Of a stretch of DNA of 11,899 bases, positions 6,943 through 11,899 are shown piece by piece. The DNA is taken from positions 1 to 11,899 of the forward strand of contig CAMLKX010000037.1 in assembly GCA_946480515.1 (NCBI GenBank), read 5' to 3'. The notes beneath the pieces were generated by a model that was not told the origin of the DNA, searched no databases, and saw only the letters and a list, made by a program, of their open reading frames with translations. Numbering within the stretch: position 1 is the first letter of the stretch; each line of letters opens with the position of its first letter. A program made the translations under genes and the position numbers. The stretch comes from an uncultured Sphingomonadaceae bacterium. Its GTDB lineage: Bacteria > Pseudomonadota > Alphaproteobacteria > Sphingomonadales > Sphingomonadaceae.

Positions 6943-7342
6943 AGTGCCAGGGGACCTGTAAGCCGGGTTCTGTCCATTCCCGTGATGTGCGGGAACTGGG
7001 CGACCATTCCTCTAGGAGACGGATTGCTCCGCCCCTCAAGCGACCAACCCGGGCGGCGAGCCGGAATGTGCCCCGGAGCCGAAGCCCCTTGCCGCCCCTA
7101 TTCGGTCTTGCACCCGGTGGGGTTTGCCGTGCCGGTCCTGTTGCCAGTCCCGCGGTGCGCTCTTGCCGCACCCTTTCGCCTTGACCCGCCCGAAGACGAG
7201 CAGCCTGCTTTCTGTGGCACTGTCCCTGATCCCCGCCAAAGCGGAAACCGCCGGGCGTTACCCGGCACCGTTATCCCGTGGAGCCCGGACTTTCCTCGCC
7301 TTCCGATCATCGGAAGCCGCGGTCGCCCGGTCCCCTGGCACC
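6943..7342 (-). ncRNA. rnpB: RNase P RNA, bacterial type A
   Basis: This is the catalytic RNA of RNase P, which removes the 5' leader of pre-tRNAs. On the minus strand it carries the universally conserved GAGGAAAGTCCGGGCTCCA (complement of 7279-7297), GGGTGCGGCAAGAGCGCACCG (within 7153-7180) and, near the 3' end, ACAGAACCCGGCTTA (complement of 6959-6973). The ends are set by helix P1: a perfect 13-base inverted repeat pairs 7329-7341 with 6944-6956. That gives about 400 nucleotides. Exact ends are uncertain by a few bases. A small hairpin (TTCGA/TCGAA, 6930-6943) follows P1 directly. A promoter sits just upstream (7347-7375). The two longest open frames across this stretch, one on each strand, are not protein genes. 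Confidence 0.96.
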
Positions 7343-7346
7343 CGGC

Positions 7347-7375
7347 AATATAGGAAAGCGGCGCCGCCGCGTCGA
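7347..7375 (-). promoter_or_regulatory. rnpB promoter
   Basis: On the minus strand TCGACG (complement of 7370-7375, four of six to TTGACA) is followed after 17 bases by TATATT (complement of 7347-7352, five of six to TATAAT). The -10 element ends about five bases before the P1 helix, the right distance for transcription to begin at the mature 5' end. The -35 element is only two bases beyond the amidase stop codon (7378-7380). Confidence 0.6.
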
Positions 7376-7377
7376 GA

Positions 7378-8067
7378 TCAGAGATCGCCCTGCGGCCGCG
7401 GCAACAGCAAGGCGAGCAGCTTGGCCCGGCATTCTCCATCGATGATGCCGTCGATGGAGTCAGGCCGAAAGCGGCGCTGGAAGGCGATCACTGCTTTCCG
7501 CGGCTCGGTGACGTCATACCCGAACCGCTCCAGCGCCAGCAGAAACGCGGCATCGCCCCAACAGGGGTCGATCAACCCGCGCGTCGGGCTTGGCAGTGCC
7601 AGCCTGCGCCGGGCGAGAGCTTCCCACGGAAACAGTTCGCCGGGGTCCTCCTTGCGCGCGGGCGCGACATCGCTGTGCCCGACCACGTCACCGCGCGAGA
7701 TGCCGTGACGTTCCTTGATCGAGGCAACAAGCGGGATCAGCGCGGCGATCTGCTCATCGGGAAACGGGCGGTAACCGAACTCATGCCCCGGATTGACGAT
7801 CTCGATTCCGACGCTGGCACTGTTCACGTCGCGGATGCCGCGCCAGTAGGAGCGGCCCGAGTGCCAGGCGCGTTTATCCTCATCGACGAGCCGGAACACG
7901 CTGCCGTCCTCATCGATCAGATAGTGCGCAGACACTTTCGCTTCTGGCGAGGTCAGCCGATCGAGCGCGCCCTGCGCGTCGGGCATGCCGGTGTAGTGGA
8001 GCACGATCATCGACACGGATGCCGTACGATCATCGAAGTTGGGCGATGACCGGTCGATGAATTCCAT
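7378..8067 (-). CDS. N-acetylmuramoyl-L-alanine amidase (AmpD/AmiD-like, Amidase_2)
   Basis: This 229-residue zinc amidase cuts the bond between N-acetylmuramic acid and L-alanine in peptidoglycan or muropeptides. The Amidase_2 fold runs about 15-150, with probable zinc ligands His24 (VLHYTGM), His131 (VVGHSDVAP) and Asp141 (RKEDPGELFPW), and an acidic residue in VGIEIVN (Glu89). Residues about 175-225 (YDVTEPRKAVIAFQRRFRPDSIDGIID) resemble a peptidoglycan-binding domain, an architecture like E. coli AmiD. Unlike AmiD there is no signal peptide or lipobox, so it is probably cytoplasmic and could recycle anhydro-muropeptides as AmpD does. I start at ATG 8067 (MEFIDRSSPNFDDR); the frame is open to 8157, but that part overlaps cheR. 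It follows cheR by 31 bases with no terminator visible between them. Confidence 0.9.
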   Translation of the reverse strand: MEFIDRSSPNFDDRTASVSMIVLHYTGMPDAQGALDRLTSPEAKVSAHYLIDEDGSVFRLVDEDKRAWHSGRSYWRGIRDVNSASVGIEIVNPGHEFGYRPFPDEQIAALIPLVASIKERHGISRGDVVGHSDVAPARKEDPGELFPWEALARRRLALPSPTRGLIDPCWGDAAFLLALERFGYDVTEPRKAVIAFQRRFRPDSIDGIIDGECRAKLLALLLPRPQGDL

Positions 8068-8098
8068 GGCCGACTCAGCGCACGATGGGCCTAACGGG

Positions 8099-8968
8099 TC
8101 AAGTCCCCGCGGCGGCGGCGCGAGCGCTGGCCTGCGGCGGGGCATCTGGAACGGCAATCTTCCGGTAAAGCCCGCGGAAACTCTGGTCCGGCACGAGTTG
8201 CGGAGTTTGGCCGACGACCGTTTCGCCCGCTCCCAGCATCAAAAATCCATCCATAGCCATCGCGGCCGAAAGCCGCCCGAATGCCTCGGCACGTTTCGCA
8301 CCGCTGAAGTAAAGCAGAACGTTGCGGCACAACACGACATCAAACCCGCCGGGTTTCGTGAATGGCTCAAGCACATTGTGGGTCTGGAATCGCACCGTCC
8401 GAAGCAGCTGCGGCTTCGCCTGCCAGCCCCGCGGAGTCTCGTCGAACCAGCGCATCATCTGCATGACGCCAAGGCCCCGCTGCACCTGGAATTGGCTGTA
8501 GCACCCCTGCCGCGCGATCTCGATCGCGGATTCCGAGACGTCGGTGCCGATGATGTCGATCGTCCAGCCATTCCACCGCGGCGCCTGCTCGGCGAACATC
8601 ATCGCCAGCGACAGCGTTTCCTGGCCGGTCGAGCAGCCTGCCGACCAGATCGAAAGCCGTCGGCTTGAGGCTCGCCGGCGCGCCAGCTCGGGGAGCAGTT
8701 GCTCCGCCAGCAGCTCAAACGGAGCGCGGTCCCGGAAGAAATAGGTTTCGTTGTTGAGCAAGGCTTCCACCACTTCCCTCGCAAGCGAGGGTTCCTGCTG
8801 AAGGACCAGTCGAGCAATCAGCTGATCGACATCCGGAATCCCGCGTTCACGCAACAATCCCGACAAAGCGGTCTCGATCCGCCAGCGGCGGCTGATCGCG
8901 AGCTGCTGTCCTGTTCTCGCTTCGAGCAGGCCGGCAAGGATCCGGTTGGAACTCTCGCTCACCTGCAT
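8099..8968 (-). CDS. cheR: Chemoreceptor glutamate methyltransferase CheR
   Basis: CheR methylates glutamates of chemoreceptors with SAM, setting adaptation opposite CheB. The product is 289 residues. The N-terminal helical domain (about 1-75) ends in the family block ALLNNETYFFRD (69-80). The Rossmann domain has the SAM loop SAGCSTGQETLSLA (109-122), the acidic GTDVSESAIEIAR (141-153) and LCRNVLLYF (213-221). The loop reads GQETLS where most CheR proteins have GEEPYS; the second acidic residue (Glu117) is kept. There is no C-terminal NWETF-type receptor tether or TPR extension; the tail is alanine-rich. The ATG at 8968 lies inside the 3' end of cheB (ten-base overlap), so translation is probably coupled. 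Confidence 0.94.
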   Translation of the reverse strand: MQVSESSNRILAGLLEARTGQQLAISRRWRIETALSGLLRERGIPDVDQLIARLVLQQEPSLAREVVEALLNNETYFFRDRAPFELLAEQLLPELARRRASSRRLSIWSAGCSTGQETLSLAMMFAEQAPRWNGWTIDIIGTDVSESAIEIARQGCYSQFQVQRGLGVMQMMRWFDETPRGWQAKPQLLRTVRFQTHNVLEPFTKPGGFDVVLCRNVLLYFSGAKRAEAFGRLSAAMAMDGFLMLGAGETVVGQTPQLVPDQSFRGLYRKIAVPDAPPQASARAAAAGT

Positions 8969-10065
8969 GGCGCGACTCCCGTCGAGGATGCGATCCTCCG
9001 GGCGATATCACCGGGATTGAGGATGGCGCAGGCGAGGCCATTTTCGGCGATGGCCCGTGGCATGCCCCAGACGGCGGAGCTTGCCTCATCCTGAGCAATC
9101 ACCGAACCGCCGGCGGCGACCAGCTTCGCTGCGCCTTCGAATCCGTCGCGGCCGATCCCCGACAGAACGATGCCGAGCCCTGCCGCACCAAAAGCCTCCG
9201 CCATGGACTCGAACATCGGATCGGCTGAGGGCATGCAGCCGCTTGAGCTCTTCCGACGGTCGATTTCGATCTGGAAGCGGCTCCCGCGCTTGCGGACAAG
9301 AAGATGCCCGTCGCCAGGCGCAAGCACGATCCGGTCCGGCTCCAGGAACATTCCAGGCTCGCCAACCAGCGTCTCCCGGCCGGCGGAGATTGTGAGCTGG
9401 CGCGCAAAGACGGGCATGAACGGACCCGGCAGATGCTGCGTCACCAGGATCGGGACGCCAATCTTTGGCGGCAAGGACGTGAACAACTGCCCGAGAGCGT
9501 GGATTCCGCCCGTCGAGCTGCCAATCGCGACGATCCCGGCCCGCTGCACCGCCATCGCCCGGATCGGAGCCATCGGCACGACCGCCGGAGCGGATGGTGC
9601 CGCTGTCGGCCGCGGGAGGTCGGCGAGAGCATGCAATTTGGTGAGCAGAATCTCGGAGAACTTGCCATTGAACTGGCCAGAACCCGGCTTTGGCAGCGTG
9701 TCTGCGGCTCCGAGCGACAAGGCGGCGAGTGTCTGCTCCGCGCCGTCAATAGTCAGCGTCGAGACGATCAGGACCGGCGCCCCGTTCGCACCGGCGATGA
9801 TCCGCGGCAGAGCGTCCAGCCCTCCAGTTCCGGGCATTTCGAGGTCGAGCAGGATGACATCGACCGGGGTAGACTTTAGCGCGTCAAGCGCATGCTCGGC
9901 AGTGGCCGCAACCGCAGCGACGTGGAAGCCGCCGGCGCTTTCGACCATCCGGGAGAGGACTGCTCGGGCGACGATCGAATCGTCGACGATCATCAGCCGG
10001 ATCGGTCGCCGGACCGGGAAGTCGGGTCCAGATTTCCGTCCGGACGTGGCTAGCGCCCGCTCCAC
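8959..10065 (-). CDS. cheB: Chemotaxis response regulator methylesterase CheB
   Basis: CheB removes methyl groups from (and deamidates) chemoreceptors once phosphorylated by CheA. The product is 368 residues. The receiver domain (about 22-140) has Asp28/Asp29 (LMIVDDS), phospho-acceptor Asp74 (ILLDLEMPG), Thr103 and Lys126 (LPKPGS). A proline- and alanine-rich linker (150-175) leads to the methylesterase domain with the catalytic triad Ser184 (IGSSTGG), His211 (TQHLPGPFM) and Asp307 (SGIGRDGFEG). The start is a GTG at 10065, six bases after the cheY stop; no ATG lies between it and the receiver core. The N-terminus is then about 20 residues longer than in many CheB proteins, so a start further in cannot be excluded. 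The order cheY-cheB-cheR is typical of alphaproteobacterial clusters. Confidence 0.95.
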   Translation of the reverse strand: MERALATSGRKSGPDFPVRRPIRLMIVDDSIVARAVLSRMVESAGGFHVAAVAATAEHALDALKSTPVDVILLDLEMPGTGGLDALPRIIAGANGAPVLIVSTLTIDGAEQTLAALSLGAADTLPKPGSGQFNGKFSEILLTKLHALADLPRPTAAPSAPAVVPMAPIRAMAVQRAGIVAIGSSTGGIHALGQLFTSLPPKIGVPILVTQHLPGPFMPVFARQLTISAGRETLVGEPGMFLEPDRIVLAPGDGHLLVRKRGSRFQIEIDRRKSSSGCMPSADPMFESMAEAFGAAGLGIVLSGIGRDGFEGAAKLVAAGGSVIAQDEASSAVWGMPRAIAENGLACAILNPGDIARRIASSTGVAPCR

Positions 10066-10071
10066 GACGGC

Positions 10072-10437
10072 TCAGGCGACGCCGACGAGCTGGAGCTTGA
10101 TGTGCAGTGTCTCGCGATCGAATGGCTTCATGACATATTCGTCAGCGCCCGCTTCGATCGCCGCGCGGATATGCGCCATGTCATTTTCGGTCGTGCAGAA
10201 GACGACCTTCGGCTGATCGCCATGACCGCGCTGGCGCAGCAGCTTGAGGAATTCCATCCCGCTCATCACCGGCATGTTCCAGTCAAGCAGGACGACGTCC
10301 GGCATTCCTTCCTCGCAACGGGCGAGCGCTTCCTTGCCGTCGCCCGCTTCGACTACGGAAAACTCGAGCGTCTCAAGGATATGGCGGGCGACCTTGCGGA
10401 TCACCTTGGAGTCATCAACGATCAGACAAGTCTTCAT
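10072..10437 (-). CDS. cheY: Chemotaxis response regulator CheY
   Basis: This 121-residue single receiver domain is expected to bind the flagellar switch when phosphorylated by CheA. Key residues are Asp8/Asp9 (LIVDDSK), phospho-acceptor Asp52 (VVLLDWNMPVMSG), Thr82 (FCTTEND), Tyr101 and Lys104 (DEYVMKPFD), matching E. coli CheY Asp57, Thr87, Tyr106 and Lys109. The DWNMP spelling and FCTTEND are typical of CheY proteins in che clusters rather than of DNA-binding regulators. I start at ATG 10437 (MKTCLIVDDSK); the frame is open to 10599, but that part overlaps cheW and is not receiver-like. A 56-base gap separates it from cheW (10438-10493), in which I see no strong hairpin. Some alphaproteobacteria carry several CheY proteins, so a phosphate-sink role is possible. 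Confidence 0.94.
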   Translation of the reverse strand: MKTCLIVDDSKVIRKVARHILETLEFSVVEAGDGKEALARCEEGMPDVVLLDWNMPVMSGMEFLKLLRQRGHGDQPKVVFCTTENDMAHIRAAIEAGADEYVMKPFDRETLHIKLQLVGVA

Positions 10438-10493
10438 TCGCCCAATTCCCACTCGATTTCCGACAGTCCTAAAGGACAATGGTAACTGATCGC

Positions 10494-10937
10494 TTAAGCC
10501 GCGCGTGCAATCTGCGCCCCAGAAATCAAGGCCGCGACGTCGACCAGCAGCAGCGGTCCAAGCTCTGTTTCGACCAGCCCTAGCGAAACCCGCTCCCAAC
10601 CCGGCTCAAGCCCCGCGCGAACGGCTGCGGGCGTTGATTGAGCCTCCAGCACATCGTCGACCCCGTCGACCATGAGCGCGTAATAATGCCCGTCCAGCTC
10701 GACGACTGCCGCAGGACGATGGCCGCTGACGGTCGAGGAGGCTGTCGGAAGATCCAGCGCGCGGGCACAGTCAATGACGGTGAGGACCCGGCTGCGTAGA
10801 GCCGACAGTCCCGCTACATGCTCCGGCGCACGCGGCACCGGAGTCAGCGCATCGAGCTCGATCACCGACTGAACCGCGGACGCCTGAATCGCGACCCGCT
10901 GCCCGGCGAGCGTCACGATCAGCAGCAACTGGTTCAT
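10494..10937 (-). CDS. cheW: Chemotaxis coupling protein CheW
   Basis: CheW links chemoreceptors to the kinase CheA in membrane-bound arrays. The product is 147 residues and is a single CheW domain: AGQRVAIQASAVQSVIE (11-27), the conserved VAGLSALRSRVLTVIDCARAL (41-61) with the family arginine, DGHYYALMVDGVDDVLEA (82-99) and a terminal LGPLLLVDVAAL. The ATG at 10937 is in a four-base overlap with the cheA stop, so CheA and CheW are probably made in coordinated amounts. A very strong Shine-Dalgarno tract precedes it. Nothing is unusual in the domain. Confidence 0.93.
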   Translation of the reverse strand: MNQLLLIVTLAGQRVAIQASAVQSVIELDALTPVPRAPEHVAGLSALRSRVLTVIDCARALDLPTASSTVSGHRPAAVVELDGHYYALMVDGVDDVLEAQSTPAAVRAGLEPGWERVSLGLVETELGPLLLVDVAALISGAQIARAA

Positions 10938-11899
10938 TGGCCCCTCCCTCCGACCGCCGACTTGAGGGCCACCAACAGGCCCGCGCGGTCATAGCGGTAG
11001 ATGCTGTCTGCAGCGCCCGGCCCCTCGACCTGCGACGAACGGACCCGGATCACCCTGGCGGCATTGCCCGGGAGGTCAGGCGATTCCTCGGCCACAATCG
11101 CGAGGTCGACGTCGACCTCGTCCTGCTCGTCAACCACCTGGTAGCCGGCGGCCTCGACAATCGGCCGCAGGAAATTCTGCATCCAAGGGTCCTGATCCGG
11201 CAGGCGGCAGAGGGCCCGTGAACGATCGGCAGAACTGATGTGCTGCGCGAACAGCCAGTGCGGGTCGAGGAGTTCGGCTGGCTGGCCATCGATCAGCACG
11301 ACTGCGGAAACTTCCCCAGCCGAGGCCACCGGGATCATCTCGCCGGAGTAGGATGTCATGTCGATCACATCGCGGAAGACGTAGCCAAGCTCTCTCTCGC
11401 CGTCGTTGAGCCGGAACAGGCGGATTCTTTCGTCCGGGACTTCTTCACGACCCATTCCCGCAATTGGGAGGATCGCATCATCAATGACGACGCGCAGCTG
11501 ACCGCCGCTGAGCTGGATCGACGCGCTGTCAATTTCTTCGATCCGTTCGACCAGCGGCAACCGGATCGCGCGGCGGCGACCGTCGAGCCCGGTGAAGACC
11601 AGCAATTCGACGGCCTTGGCTGTCGGCGACTCAGCTTGTTCAAGGATTCTTGAAGAGCGATCCTGGCTTTCGAGCCGCAGCCCCGCAGACTGGGCAAGTC
11701 CGGCAGGATCGAACAGGAGGATCGGGCTGCCGTCATCAGCCAGGGTGGTTCCGGCATAGATGCCCGTCGCCATCACGGCCGGAGCGGCAGGCTTGACCAC
11801 CAGCTCTTCATGATCGTGGATTCGGTCGACGGCGAGCGCGAACAGATCGCCGCCGGCGGGCTTCAGCACCACCAGGGTACGCGCCTCATCTTCCAGCTC
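10934..11899 (-). CDS. cheA: Chemotaxis histidine kinase CheA, C-terminal part
   Basis: Only the last 321 residues are visible; the Hpt, dimerisation and ATPase domains lie right of the window. The first 70 residues look like the end of a P5 (CheW-like) regulatory domain (LAVDRIHDHEELVVKP, then a TLADDGSPILLFDPAGL strand pair). Residues about 95-220 form a second CheW-like domain (ELLVFTGLDGRRRAIRLPLVERIEEI through SAVVLIDGQPAELLDPHWLF). The last 90 or so resemble a decayed receiver domain: LPDQDPWMQNFLRPIVEAAGYQVV, VDVDLAIVAEE and IYRYDRAGLLVALKSAV. The usual Asp-Met-Pro after the acceptor and the conserved Lys before the last helix are not seen. Tandem CheW domains plus a receiver are known for alphaproteobacterial CheA. 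The stop overlaps the cheW start. P5 binds CheW and receptors. Confidence 0.9.
   Translation of the reverse strand, partial: ELEDEARTLVVLKPAGGDLFALAVDRIHDHEELVVKPAAPAVMATGIYAGTTLADDGSPILLFDPAGLAQSAGLRLESQDRSSRILEQAESPTAKAVELLVFTGLDGRRRAIRLPLVERIEEIDSASIQLSGGQLRVVIDDAILPIAGMGREEVPDERIRLFRLNDGERELGYVFRDVIDMTSYSGEMIPVASAGEVSAVVLIDGQPAELLDPHWLFAQHISSADRSRALCRLPDQDPWMQNFLRPIVEAAGYQVVDEQDEVDVDLAIVAEESPDLPGNAARVIRVRSSQVEGPGAADSIYRYDRAGLLVALKSAVGGRGQ
10941..10951 (-). promoter_or_regulatory. Strong ribosome binding site of cheW inside cheA
   Basis: On the minus strand GGAGGGAGGGG ends three bases before the cheW ATG and contains two overlapping GGAGG cores, at spacings of five and nine bases. It lies in the last codons of cheA. 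Together with the ATGA overlap it suggests high-level cheW translation both by re-initiation and by fresh initiation. Confidence 0.65.

Noticed and set aside
6888..7007. Longer N-terminus for the J-domain protein
   Set aside because: The extra codons lie largely inside rnpB, and the family-like start is the ATG at 6887.
6944..7341. Perfect 13-base inverted repeats flanking a 400-base segment, as in a small transposable element
   Set aside because: The segment has the conserved RNase P RNA cores and the repeats are its P1 helix.
7124..7708. Plus-strand frame of 194 codons across rnpB and the amidase
   Set aside because: It spans the RNA gene and is antisense to the amidase; the composition is shadow-like.
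9170..10216. Plus-strand open frame of 348 codons opposite cheB and cheY
   Set aside because: It is antisense to well-supported CheB and CheY, is low-complexity in Ser/Arg/Pro and matches no family; it is a GC-driven shadow.
10438..10599. Longer N-terminus for CheY
   Set aside because: The extension overlaps cheW and has no receiver character; MKTCLIVDD at 10437 is the usual start.

Overview
The window is a gene-dense, GC-rich stretch of chromosome that looks like core genome of an alphaproteobacterium, most likely of the Sphingomonadaceae. This rests on the gene order dapF-mtaB-ftsY-ispZ, on the styles of the CheA, CheB and J-domain proteins, and on an alphaproteobacterial type-A RNase P RNA. 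It is an inference from recalled family sequences, not a database search. I see no mobile element, CRISPR array, tRNA or phage gene, and base composition looks even throughout.

Left block (1-5058, plus strand): six genes run head to tail and every junction is a 4-base start/stop overlap. They are dapF (cut by the window edge), mtaB, ftsY, ispZ, and an ABC-2 exporter pair resembling E. coli YadG/YadH. This should be one translationally coupled operon whose promoter lies left of the window. It joins lysine/peptidoglycan precursor synthesis, a tRNA modification, membrane protein targeting, an inner-membrane septation protein and an exporter.

Middle block (5059-6353, plus strand): a short five-helix membrane protein of the PuuD urate hydroxylase family, without a cytochrome c part, is followed by a hairpin terminator. 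After a 156-base leader with a candidate promoter and a possible 23-codon leader ORF comes sufE (sulfur transfer for Fe-S cluster assembly).

Right block (6357-11899, all minus strand, read right to left): cheA (cut by the right edge), cheW, cheY, cheB and cheR form a chemotaxis operon. An AmpD/AmiD-type N-acetylmuramoyl-L-alanine amidase follows 31 bases after cheR. Then come rnpB (RNase P RNA) with its own promoter, and a J-domain protein with a cysteine cluster that converges on sufE with only 3 bases between the stop codons.

The clearest oddity is in ftsY: about 12 residues are missing in frame between the DATTGQ motif and the TKLD guanine-specificity motif of the GTPase domain. Other points are the degenerate receiver-like tail of CheA, the minimal PuuD-like protein and the leader ORF overlapping sufE. 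I find no convincing new multi-gene system here; most of the window is ordinary core genome.
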